From NCBI RefSeq assembly GCF_900343125.1, contig NZ_OPYL01000003.1, forward strand, positions 62,001 to 126,000: DNA of 64,000 nucleotides, written 5' to 3'. This DNA is from Dysgonomonas sp. Marseille-P4361. GTDB taxonomy: Bacteria; Bacteroidota; Bacteroidia; Bacteroidales; Dysgonomonadaceae. Below are positions 27,845-36,367 of the stretch, one piece after another. A program made the position numbers and the translations under genes. The notes beneath the pieces were generated by a model. That model was not told the origin of the DNA and searched no databases. It saw nothing but the letters and a program-made list of their open reading frames with translations. Position 1 is the first letter of the stretch. The number at the start of each line of letters is the position of its first letter.

Positions 27845-27860
27845 ATGTTAAATTTAACAT
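27845..27860. repeat. Perfect 16-bp palindrome
   Basis: ATGTTAAATTTAACAT lies between murQ and the DUF1080 lipoprotein, 76 bases before the latter's ATG. No T-run follows closely, so it reads more like a protein-binding site than a terminator. Confidence 0.5.
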
Positions 27861-27935
27861 TCAATTACGCTTTTTTGAAATATATACTTACCTTTAAAGC
27901 CTTAATAGTCTATTTTTTAAATTAAAATCAACATA

Positions 27936-29225
27936 ATGAAATCAACAAAAAGAATGATTAGTTTTAAAGGATTGTTAGCATCGTGTGCCATTGCTGCAAT
28001 TCTATTTACTTCTTGTACTGAGAGTAAGCCCAATACGCTTACCGAGCAAGAAAAAGCAGATGGTTGGCAATTGTTGTTTGATGGAGAAACAATGAATGGT
28101 TGGCGCGATTATAATGGAACTTCTCTTACTCAGCCATGGCATGTAGTAGATGGATGTATTCAAGCTAAAGGTGACGGAAGTGACTCTGATGGCTACATTG
28201 TAAGTGATAAGGAATATGAAAATTTCGAATTGTATTGGGAATGGAAATTAACTAAAGGAGGAAATAGCGGTATGATCTATCATGTGGTAGAACGTCCTCA
28301 ATTTAAGGTTCCTTATGTTACAGGTCCTGAATATCAACTTATAGATGAACCTAACTTTGACGGCGTATTAGAACCATGGCAACGTCTTGGAGTAGACTAT
28401 GCTATGTATCTGCCTGATACTACAAAAATGAAAGTAAATCCTTATGGTGAGTGGAATAATTCGAAAATAGTATTCGACAATGGTCATGTAGAGCATTGGC
28501 TGAACGGCGTAAAAATTCTTGAATTCGAAGCTTGGACTGATGATTGGTATGCTCGTAAGAATAGTGGAAAATGGGAGAATGCTCCTGAATATGGCTTAGC
28601 TAAAAAAGGAGTACTTTGCTTGCAAGACCATGGTTCTCCGGCATCTTTCCGAAATGTAAAAATAAAAGAACTTCCTCGTAAAACTCAAGAAGTTGATTTA
28701 TTCAACGGAAAAGATTTAAACGGGTGGGAAGCATACGGAACAGAGAAATGGTATGTACAAGATGGTCTTCTTGTGTGTGAAAGTGGTCCGGAAAAACAAT
28801 ATGGATATCTAGCTACACGTGAATACTATGACGATTTTGATTTGACAGTTGAGTTCAAGCAAGAAGCTGATGGAAATTCGGGTGTATTTATCCGCTCTTT
28901 TGTAGAAGAAGGTGCTAAGGTTAACGGATGGCAAGTAGAAGTAGCTCCTAAAGGAAATGGAACTGGAGGTATCTACGAATCTTATGGTCGTGGCTGGTTA
29001 ATTCAAGTTCCAAAAGAAAAAGAAGAATTCCTGAAAGTTGGAGATTGGAATACAATGCGTATTCTTGTTCAAGGCAACAAGGTTACAACTTGGCTAAATG
29101 GCGAGCAAATGATTGAGCTTGATGATGAACAAATAGGCAAAGGAAAAGGTCGTATTGCCTTACAGATTCATGATGGAGGCGGCATTAAAGTTTTATGGCG
29201 CAACTTGAAATTGAAAACTCTGTAA
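27936..29225 (+). CDS. Lipoprotein with two DUF1080 (3-keto-disaccharide hydrolase-like) domains
   Basis: A 429-residue lipoprotein: signal with Cys27 in ILFTSC. Two tandem copies of the DUF1080 jelly-roll follow, at about residues 40-220 and 230-428. Each copy opens with a similar phrase (WQLLFDGETMNGWRDY, then VDLFNGKDLNGWEAYG) and carries the GNSG motif (KGGNSGMIYHV, ADGNSGVFIRS) and a WNTMRI/WLNG-type ending. Members are concanavalin-like proteins; some hydrolyse 3-keto-glycosides, others may only bind sugar. No oxidoreductase or sugar transporter is adjacent to fix a pathway. A strong bidirectional terminator follows. Confidence 0.88.
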   Translation: MKSTKRMISFKGLLASCAIAAILFTSCTESKPNTLTEQEKADGWQLLFDGETMNGWRDYNGTSLTQPWHVVDGCIQAKGDGSDSDGYIVSDKEYENFELYWEWKLTKGGNSGMIYHVVERPQFKVPYVTGPEYQLIDEPNFDGVLEPWQRLGVDYAMYLPDTTKMKVNPYGEWNNSKIVFDNGHVEHWLNGVKILEFEAWTDDWYARKNSGKWENAPEYGLAKKGVLCLQDHGSPASFRNVKIKELPRKTQEVDLFNGKDLNGWEAYGTEKWYVQDGLLVCESGPEKQYGYLATREYYDDFDLTVEFKQEADGNSGVFIRSFVEEGAKVNGWQVEVAPKGNGTGGIYESYGRGWLIQVPKEKEEFLKVGDWNTMRILVQGNKVTTWLNGEQMIELDDEQIGKGKGRIALQIHDGGGIKVLWRNLKLKTL

Positions 29226-29247
29226 ATAATACAATCGCAATAAACAC

Positions 29248-29279
29248 AAAAAGGAGATCCTAAATAGGATCTCCTTTTT
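29248..29279. terminator. Bidirectional terminator between the DUF1080 gene and gcvT
   Basis: AAAAAGGAGATCCT pairs perfectly over 14 bases with AGGATCTCCTTTTT around a four-base loop. It serves both convergent genes. Confidence 0.9.
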
Positions 29280-29297
29280 CATTATATATTTCTGATA

Positions 29298-30395
29298 TTA
29301 ATCTAATTTCCTAAATGGAGGTTTTACAACTTCAGCCTTCAAGCTCTTATCTCTTACTTTTATAAAGATAGTAGATCCTAATGTTGCATATTCAGGTTTT
29401 ACATATCCCAAGCCTACACCTATTTTCGTTGTAGGGGACATAGTTCCTGATGTAACAACTCCTATTTTTTCTCCCGTTTCGTTCACAATATCATATCCAT
29501 GACGAGGGATTCCTCTCTCTGTCAAACGGAAGCCACATAGTTTGCGAGAAACGCCTTCTGCCTTTTGCTTTTCTAAGATAGCTCGAGTTGTAAAATTTTT
29601 ACCTTCAACGAACTTAGTGATCCAACCTAAACCCGCTTCTAAAGGAGTAGTTGTATCATCTAAATCATTTCCATATAGGCAAAAGCCCATTTCTAAACGC
29701 AAAGTGTCACGTGCTCCTAAACCTATTGGTTTGATACCAAATTCTTCTCCAGCTTCGAATATTGCATCCCAAATACCTTTTGCATATTCTGGATGAAAAT
29801 ACAATTCAAAACCTCCTGCACCTGTATATCCGGTATTGGATATTATTATATTATTCATTTCAGAGCCTTCAAAATTACCAATTGCAAACGAATAATATGG
29901 GATCTTTGTCAAATCTATTTTTGTTAGTTTTTGCAATGTAGCTAGGGCTTTAGGTCCCTGTATAGCTAATTGAGCCATATTGTCCGAAGCATTTTCTAAA
30001 TCAGCATTTTCTTCGTTATGACTAACAAACCAGTTCCAGTCTTTTTCTACATTAGAAGCATTAACTACAACCATATATTTTTCAGGCTCGTAATAATAGA
30101 TGATCACATCATCTACAATCCCACCTTCTTCGTTAAGAATACAAGAATATTGAGCTTTCCCTATCTCTAGTGTTTCAAGATTATTACTCATCATTCGTTG
30201 AAGAAAGGCTAAGGCACGTGGGCCTTTTACCCATATCTCACCCATATGAGAAACATCGAATACCCCTACTCCATTGCAAACTGTCATGTGTTCGTCAAGA
30301 ATACCCGAATATTCTATTGGCATATTATATCCTGCAAACTCATGCATCTTTGCTCCTAGGGCAATATGGATATCTGTAAATGGCGTTTTTTTCAT
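29298..30395 (-). CDS. gcvT: Glycine cleavage system T protein (aminomethyltransferase)
   Basis: A 365-residue enzyme that transfers the aminomethyl carbon from lipoylated H protein to tetrahydrofolate, releasing ammonia. Visible are the opening [20 protein letters not shown], the catalytic-aspartate segment [56 protein letters not shown] and the C-terminal [10 protein letters not shown]. No other gcv genes are in the window. It lies 36 bases downstream of pepT in the same direction and may be co-transcribed with it, though the two share no obvious pathway. Confidence 0.97.
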   Translation of the reverse strand: MKKTPFTDIHIALGAKMHEFAGYNMPIEYSGILDEHMTVCNGVGVFDVSHMGEIWVKGPRALAFLQRMMSNNLETLEIGKAQYSCILNEEGGIVDDVIIYYYEPEKYMVVVNASNVEKDWNWFVSHNEENADLENASDNMAQLAIQGPKALATLQKLTKIDLTKIPYYSFAIGNFEGSEMNNIIISNTGYTGAGGFELYFHPEYAKGIWDAIFEAGEEFGIKPIGLGARDTLRLEMGFCLYGNDLDDTTTPLEAGLGWITKFVEGKNFTTRAILEKQKAEGVSRKLCGFRLTERGIPRHGYDIVNETGEKIGVVTSGTMSPTTKIGVGLGYVKPEYATLGSTIFIKVRDKSLKAEVVKPPFRKLD

Positions 30396-30431
30396 GATTT
30401 ATTTTTTTATTCTTTAAGGATTAATTTTCTA

Positions 30432-31646
30432 TTATTTATTTGCTACTAGCTCTGCTATTTTTACTATAACATTCACAGCCTTCTCCATAGATTGTACAGG
30501 AACAAATTCATAACGTCCATGGAAGTTATGACCACCGGCAAAAATATTAGGACAAGGAAGCCCTTTGAATGATAATTGAGCCCCATCTGTTCCTCCACGA
30601 ATTGGTTTCACTATTGGAGTAATCCCTAGTTGAGTCATAGCTTCAAATGCGATATCTACAATGTGTTTTACAGGCTCTACTTTTTCACGCATATTGTAAT
30701 ACTGATCTTTCATTTCCAGCGTCACACTTTCCGGATACAATTTATTTATATAATCAACTGCATCTTGCATCTGCTTTTTTCTAGCCTCGAACAATTCGCG
30801 ATTATGATCACGAATAATGTAACCTACAGTAGCAGCATCAACTGTTCCCGACACATTTGTCAAATGAAAGAACCCTTCATAACCTGTAGTGTGCTCTGGT
30901 CTTTCGTTTGCAGGCAATAAGGAGATTAATTTATTAGCAACAACCAATGCATTTATCATCTTATCTTTAGCATATCCAGGATGTACACTTCTTCCTTGAA
31001 TGTTGATTTTTACTCCTGCAGCATTAAAGTTTTCATATTCTAATTCGCCTACAGGACCACCATCCATGGTATATGCCCACTCACAACCAAACTTTTGCAC
31101 ATCAAAATTGTGAGCACCCTCTCCTATTTCTTCATCCGGGTTGAATGCTATACGTATCTTGCCATGCTTAATTTCAGGATGATCTTGCAAATATTTGATT
31201 GCAGTAACAATCTCTGCGATACCAGCTTTGTCATCTGCGCCTAACAGTGTATTACCATCTGTTACAATCAGGTCTTGTCCTTTATAATCCACCATTTCGG
31301 GAAACATAGAAGGAGATAATACTACATCTTTATTTAATTGTATATCTCCGCCATCATAATTAGATACAATGCGAGGGTTTACGTTCTTGCCTGTAAGGTC
31401 TGGACTGGTATCTAAGTGAGCAATAAACCCTATTGTAGGCACCTGTTTATCTATATTGGCAGGAAGTGTAGCCATTAAATATGCTTTCTCATCTAATGTA
31501 ATATCTTCTAACCCCATTGCCTCAAGTTCTTTTTTTAATTCTTGAGCAAAAATCATCTGTCCCGGAGTGCTTGGGGTTATACCTGTTTCGGTACTTGCCT
31601 CTGTGTCAAATTTTACATATTTAATAAAACGATCTACTAAAGTCAT
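30432..31646 (-). CDS. pepT: Peptidase T (tripeptide aminopeptidase)
   Basis: A 404-residue cytosolic M20B zinc aminopeptidase that removes the N-terminal residue of tripeptides. Metal ligands and catalytic residues are in [43 protein letters not shown] and [12 protein letters not shown]; the dimerisation lid follows [13 protein letters not shown]. Full length for the family. A candidate promoter lies about 95 bases upstream, back to back with the SRP RNA promoter. Confidence 0.96.
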   Translation of the reverse strand: MTLVDRFIKYVKFDTEASTETGITPSTPGQMIFAQELKKELEAMGLEDITLDEKAYLMATLPANIDKQVPTIGFIAHLDTSPDLTGKNVNPRIVSNYDGGDIQLNKDVVLSPSMFPEMVDYKGQDLIVTDGNTLLGADDKAGIAEIVTAIKYLQDHPEIKHGKIRIAFNPDEEIGEGAHNFDVQKFGCEWAYTMDGGPVGELEYENFNAAGVKINIQGRSVHPGYAKDKMINALVVANKLISLLPANERPEHTTGYEGFFHLTNVSGTVDAATVGYIIRDHNRELFEARKKQMQDAVDYINKLYPESVTLEMKDQYYNMREKVEPVKHIVDIAFEAMTQLGITPIVKPIRGGTDGAQLSFKGLPCPNIFAGGHNFHGRYEFVPVQSMEKAVNVIVKIAELVANK

Positions 31647-31739
31647 ACTTTTCTATTTTTTCTTTATTTTTTTATTATAAATTACTTTTTCAATAACTCT
31701 CTGATTGCTAACTTCTTTTTCCCAGAAAGGAGTTTAGTA

Positions 31740-31747
31740 CAAATGTA
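31740..31747 (-). promoter_or_regulatory. -7 box for pepT
   Basis: TACATTTG on the minus strand fits TAnnTTTG and would give a leader of about 87 bases. The -33 spacing is not canonical. Confidence 0.5.
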
Positions 31748-31783
31748 GTAAAAGGAAATCAAAGGAAAAAATCGATTTCATAT

Positions 31784-31814
31784 TTTGTATATATCAAAAA
31801 TTTATCTACTTTTG
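31784..31814 (+). promoter_or_regulatory. Promoter of the SRP RNA / tRNA-Thr unit
   Basis: TTTG at 31784-31787, a 19-base spacer, then TACTTTTG at 31807-31814: a full Bacteroidota -33/-7 pair. The expected start falls at the first paired G of the SRP RNA. Confidence 0.8.
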
Positions 31815-31818
31815 TCAC

Positions 31819-31916
31819 GGGTAAGTCCTATACGGTCAGCTCCCGATTAATCCCCCAGGGCTTGATCGCAGCAAGGGCCGTCGGTCGTAGCGACGCGATA
31901 TAGTAAGCTTGCCCAC
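31819..31916 (+). ncRNA. ffs: Signal recognition particle RNA, small bacterial type (4.5S-like)
   Basis: About 98 bases that fold into one long interrupted hairpin. GGGTAAG at the 5' end pairs with CTTGCCC at the 3' end, then CTATA with TATAG, then CCGAT with GTCGG, then CCC with GGG near the tip. The apical part CAGGGCTTGATCGCAGCAAG resembles the Ffh-binding internal loops of SRP RNA helix 8. No Alu-domain extension is present. It binds Ffh to target nascent membrane proteins. A strong promoter precedes it and tRNA-Thr begins four bases after the outer helix. Boundaries are approximate and based on pairing by eye. Confidence 0.82.
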
Positions 31917-31918
31917 CT

Positions 31919-31992
31919 GCCTCTTTAGCTCAGTTGGCCAGAGCACGTGATTTGTAATCTCGGGGTCGTTGGTTCGAATCCGACAAGAGGCT
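31919..31992 (+). tRNA. tRNA-Thr (anticodon TGT)
   Basis: A cloverleaf can be drawn. The acceptor stem is GCCTCTT with AAGAGGC and the D stem is GCTC with GAGC. The anticodon loop is TTTGTAA with TGT at 31953-31955, and the T arm is GTTGG-TTCGAAT-CCGAC. The discriminator is T and CCA is not encoded. The anticodon stem CGTGA/TCTCG has one central T-T mismatch. It appears to be transcribed together with the SRP RNA and ends before a strong terminator. Confidence 0.95.
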
Positions 31993-32000
31993 CAAAAATG

Positions 32001-32028
32001 AAAGCTACTAGAATTATCTAGTAGCTTT
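32001..32028 (+). terminator. Terminator after tRNA-Thr
   Basis: AAAGCTACTAGA pairs perfectly with TCTAGTAGCTTT around ATTA, followed by TTTTATTATA. It could also help stop the convergent hydrolase transcript. Confidence 0.88.
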
Positions 32029-32053
32029 TTTATTATAGCTCTCTCTAATAAAT

Positions 32054-32767
32054 CTATTCTTTTATTAATAAAATACCACTCAAAATAGAACTTACAATAT
32101 TAGCTTTCTTCATCACCATTAAGTGATCTCCATTTTCGACAGGGAAGGCATCTCTTATTAGTTCATAAGGAAATACCTGATCCAAAGTACCATGTATATG
32201 ATATAAGTGTTTATACTTATTCTCGGGAATCCATTCTGTAATTTGCTTTACAGCCCATTTTATATACACAGGATCGGTGTAAGTCATAATATCAGTCAGT
32301 TCACTTGTAGGCACATTATATACAAAACGATTAAATGCATTTGTAATAAAATCTGTAGATGAATACAATCGTTTAGGAACTTTCTCTGTCAAGTTAGCCA
32401 TTTTAATAGCTTTAAAAAAAGTAGGGATTTCTCGCTCACTCTTGAATGATGATATAATAATCGTCTTCATAGGACTTAAAAATCTATTCATTTCTTGAAT
32501 GATAACTGCACCGAAAGAATAGCCGACCAAAACAAAAGGACGTGTAGTATCAATTTTTTTAGCCATTTCATGTGCATACTCTTCCAACGTTTCATCTTCA
32601 CGAGGTATATGCCATTCTATATAAACTTTCTTGAAACCTTTTGGCAATTTTAATCCATCAAAGACACTACAATTATAGCACATTCCAGATATAAAGTAAA
32701 CTTTTATATCCGGATTCCATATTTGTTTAATTTTAGTCCATATATTCTTCATAAAATTCAGGTTCAT
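32054..32767 (-). CDS. Alpha/beta hydrolase
   Basis: A 237-residue protein, or 232 if the second ATG (residue 6) is used. The nucleophile elbow GYSFG gives Ser84, HGTLDQVFP gives Asp196 as the acid, and NGDHLMV gives His215, so a complete catalytic triad is present in the right order. There is no signal peptide, so it is probably cytosolic. The substrate is unknown: esterase, thioesterase or lipase-like activities are all possible. It is a single gene convergent with the SRP/tRNA unit. Confidence 0.85.
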   Translation of the reverse strand: MNLNFMKNIWTKIKQIWNPDIKVYFISGMCYNCSVFDGLKLPKGFKKVYIEWHIPREDETLEEYAHEMAKKIDTTRPFVLVGYSFGAVIIQEMNRFLSPMKTIIISSFKSEREIPTFFKAIKMANLTEKVPKRLYSSTDFITNAFNRFVYNVPTSELTDIMTYTDPVYIKWAVKQITEWIPENKYKHLYHIHGTLDQVFPYELIRDAFPVENGDHLMVMKKANIVSSILSGILLIKE

Positions 32768-32922
32768 TTTTTAGTGCTCTTAGAACAAAGTGCCTCTGAT
32801 ATTGATTCAGTTATAAAGATAAGATTATTTTTTTACTCTCTAAATAATATATACTTTTACTGATATCTACATGTTTTAACTACAAAAAAACTAACACGAG
32901 TAAATTTATAGACTAACAAACT

Positions 32923-33525
32923 ATGAAACAATTGATACGATTTATCATTATTGCTATATCCTCATTCTTTTTTCTCTCCTGTGTAAACAGTGAATACAAT
33001 TGGGATAACCTAGACAAAACCGGAGTATTAAACATCCCTCCTGTCATGTTTGGGAATATAGACACAATATATTTAGAAGGGTTATCGGAGGCTATAATTC
33101 CCGAAGGAATACCTGTTCCAGATGCGGCTATAACTAAAAGTGATACAATTAAAGGACTATTCGATGGAGATGTTATTGAAGACTTTTTCTTTGATGGTGC
33201 CGGAAATATAGAAATATCAGCCAAAGCAGACATAGATGTTGCTACAACCGGTGTAACAATAGACATCTACTGTTTTCCTGTAGATTATCAAGGAAAGTAT
33301 ATCGAAGAAGTTAAGATAGATAAGCAAACCTTGACTACAGGAAAAGAGATCAACTTCTCTATTACCATTGCTTCCAAAGATATGAAATATATGGAAAATG
33401 CCAAAGACCTAGGATTGATTATAGTCCTCCAGTCGAAAAATGCATATATATGGATAGGTGAAGACGATTATATATTTATAAAAAATGTAATAGTAAAAAC
33501 CGGCGGATACCACATTGATTTATAA
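32923..33525 (+). CDS. Unknown lipoprotein paired with a DUF5723 barrel protein
   Basis: This 200-residue protein has a signal with lipidated Cys20 (FFFLSC). The mature part is beta-rich: a region with PPVMFGNIDTIYLEGL, then alternating hydrophobic strands such as GNIEISAKADIDVATTGVTIDIY, ending YIFIKNVIVKTGGYHIDL. I do not recognise a family. The next gene starts 4 bases after its stop and encodes a probable outer-membrane barrel, so the two products may work together at the outer membrane. A weak TAAATTTA promoter-like box lies at about 32899. Function unknown. Confidence 0.78.
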   Translation: MKQLIRFIIIAISSFFFLSCVNSEYNWDNLDKTGVLNIPPVMFGNIDTIYLEGLSEAIIPEGIPVPDAAITKSDTIKGLFDGDVIEDFFFDGAGNIEISAKADIDVATTGVTIDIYCFPVDYQGKYIEEVKIDKQTLTTGKEINFSITIASKDMKYMENAKDLGLIIVLQSKNAYIWIGEDDYIFIKNVIVKTGGYHIDL

Positions 33526-33529
33526 AAAA

Positions 33530-34951
33530 ATGAAATCATTTAAGCACCTATATATAATAACAATTGTTCTATTTGCTAATTTAGCTGTAATAGAATCTTG
33601 TTTAGCGCAAATCACAAAGACAGATTATTTTATGGAATCATCATTCCTAAGAAATAATCTCAATCCAGCTCTACGCCCTAATCAAGGTTACCTAGTTGTA
33701 CCTATAATACCTAATATAGGAGCCAATATACAAACAAACAACCTCAATCTGGACGCTCTTACTTTTAATGGGCCTCAAAATGGACGTGTTACCTTTATGC
33801 ATCAAAGTATCAACGCAGATGATTTCTTATCAAATCTAGGCAATGACAACTATATTAATATTGATGCAAACATCAAATTATTGGGGTTAGGCTTCTTTAA
33901 AAATGATAGTTACTGGAATATTGATCTAGGTATAAGAACCCATCTGGATGCTAACATTCCAAAATCATTTTTTGCCCTATTTAAGAAAGGTTTTGATCAG
34001 AATCAGCAAACAAAATATGACCTATCAGACCTATCCTCTACAGGGTATTCCTTTGTTGAATTAGGTGTTTCAAATTCAAGAATATTTCTTGATAACACTT
34101 TAACATTGGGTGCTCGCGCAAAATTACTCGGAGGATTAGCTGATTACAACTTACATGCTAAAAGCCTGAATATTGATGCAGGTCCCGAATACTGGAGTGC
34201 AAAATCAGAGGTTGAATTAAAAGGGTCTGCTCCCGGAGTCATTCCGACCTATGATGAGAAAGGAAATCTGGATGGTTTTGATTTCGGAAATTTTAATATT
34301 TCCGGCTACGGTTTAGGACTAGACCTAGGGGCTGTTTTTGATACAAAAAAAATATTCCCTGAAATAGGAGGATTGAAACTATCTCTTGCCCTTAATGATA
34401 TAGGTTTCATCTCTTGGTCGAGGAACAATTCCATTAATCTGAGATCACCAAAAACTGAAGTAATAATTGTACCTAGCGATTATACAATATATAAAGACAA
34501 TGGTACTTCGTTGAGTGAGGTTCTGGAGGATACCTTCGATGACTTAAAAGAAGCTGTCAATCTGAAGGGAGAAGGTGAAAATGCGCGTACTAGCATGTTA
34601 AGAATGAACATGAATATAGGAGCTGAATATGAAATAATGGAAGATAAAATATCATTAGGAGCCTTGTATTCTGCACGTTTTGGCAACTATTATACTACCT
34701 CTGAACTTACTATTTCAGCAAATGCACATTTCACATCGTGGTTATACACTTCCTTAAGCTATTCGTTTATACATAGCAAATTTGACACATTTGGTCTTGC
34801 CTTACATCTAGCTCCATCCAAAGGAATTAATCTTTTTTTAGCTAGTGATTATACCATTCCGCATGTTTCGTCTGAATTTATTCCGACAACAAGTAAGGCT
34901 CTCAATCTTCAATTTGGAATTAGCATACCATTAGGAGATAAAAAGAAATAG
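33530..34951 (+). CDS. DUF5723-family outer membrane protein
   Basis: A 473-residue protein starting at the ATG at 33530; an in-frame ATG 15 bases upstream would overlap the lipoprotein gene. A signal peptide ends near VIESCLAQ. The mature start, with SSFLRNNLNPALRPNQGYLVVP, is typical of DUF5723 and of PorP/SprF-like barrels. Many amphipathic strands follow (YWNIDLGIRTHLDANIP, SLGALYSARFGNYYT) and the last strand is ALNLQFGISIPLGDKKK. The likely place is the outer membrane; role unknown. Loop residues about 310-345 are unusually charged. Confidence 0.85.
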   Translation: MKSFKHLYIITIVLFANLAVIESCLAQITKTDYFMESSFLRNNLNPALRPNQGYLVVPIIPNIGANIQTNNLNLDALTFNGPQNGRVTFMHQSINADDFLSNLGNDNYINIDANIKLLGLGFFKNDSYWNIDLGIRTHLDANIPKSFFALFKKGFDQNQQTKYDLSDLSSTGYSFVELGVSNSRIFLDNTLTLGARAKLLGGLADYNLHAKSLNIDAGPEYWSAKSEVELKGSAPGVIPTYDEKGNLDGFDFGNFNISGYGLGLDLGAVFDTKKIFPEIGGLKLSLALNDIGFISWSRNNSINLRSPKTEVIIVPSDYTIYKDNGTSLSEVLEDTFDDLKEAVNLKGEGENARTSMLRMNMNIGAEYEIMEDKISLGALYSARFGNYYTTSELTISANAHFTSWLYTSLSYSFIHSKFDTFGLALHLAPSKGINLFLASDYTIPHVSSEFIPTTSKALNLQFGISIPLGDKKK

Positions 34952-34976
34952 TCCACTCTAAAAAAGAGCAGACTAT
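34948..34976. terminator. Probable bidirectional terminator between DUF5723 gene and hemN
   Basis: ATAGTC...CTCT pairs with AGAG...GACTAT around an A-rich loop; the left arm includes the DUF5723 stop codon. The minus-strand T-run (TTCTTTTT) suits hemN better. Confidence 0.5.
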
Positions 34977-34999
34977 CTATCTTATACAGAATAGATCTT

Positions 35000-36367
35000 C
35001 TAGATCGATTTAGAATATCTATTTTCTTTTGTATTGATTAGTTTATCAAATGAAGCTGCAACATTACGGACAAAAGGAGTAGCATCAGGAAGGATAGTAA
35101 GATGGTTTTCATCATATTCAATAATACCATCATCTGCAAACCCTGAAAGGACTGTCTTATTATAGTTTATTGCATTTTTTATTCTATCTAAGGATACTGA
35201 TAACTCATTAGATACGGCATTCCAGTCGATTGTATAATTACACATTAACTCCGAAATAACGGTGCGTGTAATCTGTTCTTCTTCGTTCAGAATATAACCT
35301 TTGGCAATAGGGAATATCCCTTTATTGACTTGCTCTATATACAAATCAATATCTTTCGTGTTTTGACTATATGCATTCGCTAATTGACTAATACCAGTAA
35401 TACCAAAGGCATAAACCTGTCCTGTAGTTCTACGGGTACAATACCCCTGGAAATTTCGATGTAGCTTGTTAGACTTCAGTGCTGCGTAAAGCTCATCTTC
35501 GGGTTTTACAAAATGATCAAGCCCTATTGTTTTATAGCCAGCATCTGACAATAAATTTTTAGCTACCTCATACATGCCATTTTTTACAGAAACTGTTGGT
35601 AAACCAATTTCTTCAAGTTTAGTTTGAAGTTTATTAACCCAAGGAACATGAGCATACGAAAAAGTAACGAGTCTGTCAGGTTGTAAAGAGATAGCTTTCT
35701 CTATTGTTTCTGCAAAAGAGTCAGCAGTCTGCAAAGGTAATCCATAGATAAAATCCATATTATAGGATAAACCCTTTGATTTTACTATATCCACAATTTG
35801 CTCTATAGAAATTAGCGCTTTTCTTCTGTTTACAGCCTTTAATACATTTTCGTTGAAATCTTGTATCCCAATACTCACTCTATTAAAACCTGCATCTGTA
35901 AGACTTTCCCAATACGATTCATCCATAAATCCGGGATGACATTCGATTGCTATTTCTGGATTCTCAATACAATCGAACTCTGATAAGATTAAATGATTCA
36001 ATTCTTTAAGGACAGCTACCGGCTGTGAAGTCGGAGTTCCTCCTCCATAATGTATTTGAGAGATCTTCCTATTTTTATTCAACAATGGAAGAACCATTTT
36101 TATTTCTTTCTTAAGAGCGTCTATATATGCATTAACGGTTTCTTTTTCTCTGAATTTTTGAGAATTACATCCGCAATAATAACACAACTGATGACAAAAT
36201 GGTATATGTATATAGACTGAAATATGTTGAGGGTCTTGATTATTAGACTCAACAATAGCTTTTTTATATGATTCTGCTGTAAACGAATCATTAAAAAAGT
36301 TTGCAGGAGGATAACTCGTATATCGAGGTACAGGAACACTATATTTATTCAATAACTCTTGCTTCAT
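35000..36367 (-). CDS. hemN: Oxygen-independent coproporphyrinogen III oxidase
   Basis: A 455-residue radical SAM enzyme that decarboxylates two propionates of coproporphyrinogen III to give protoporphyrinogen IX without oxygen. The N-terminal VPRYTSYPPANFF stretch is characteristic of true HemN, as opposed to HemW. The cluster motif is Cys58, Cys62, Cys65 with the extra Cys67 (FCHQLCYYCGC); GGGTPTSQP, SIGIQDF and NMDFIYGLPLQT follow. Its start overlaps the end of the upstream permease gene by 23 bases, tying heme synthesis to the TonB receptor/permease operon. No other hem gene is present in the window. Confidence 0.95.
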   Translation of the reverse strand: MKQELLNKYSVPVPRYTSYPPANFFNDSFTAESYKKAIVESNNQDPQHISVYIHIPFCHQLCYYCGCNSQKFREKETVNAYIDALKKEIKMVLPLLNKNRKISQIHYGGGTPTSQPVAVLKELNHLILSEFDCIENPEIAIECHPGFMDESYWESLTDAGFNRVSIGIQDFNENVLKAVNRRKALISIEQIVDIVKSKGLSYNMDFIYGLPLQTADSFAETIEKAISLQPDRLVTFSYAHVPWVNKLQTKLEEIGLPTVSVKNGMYEVAKNLLSDAGYKTIGLDHFVKPEDELYAALKSNKLHRNFQGYCTRRTTGQVYAFGITGISQLANAYSQNTKDIDLYIEQVNKGIFPIAKGYILNEEEQITRTVISELMCNYTIDWNAVSNELSVSLDRIKNAINYNKTVLSGFADDGIIEYDENHLTILPDATPFVRNVAASFDKLINTKENRYSKSI

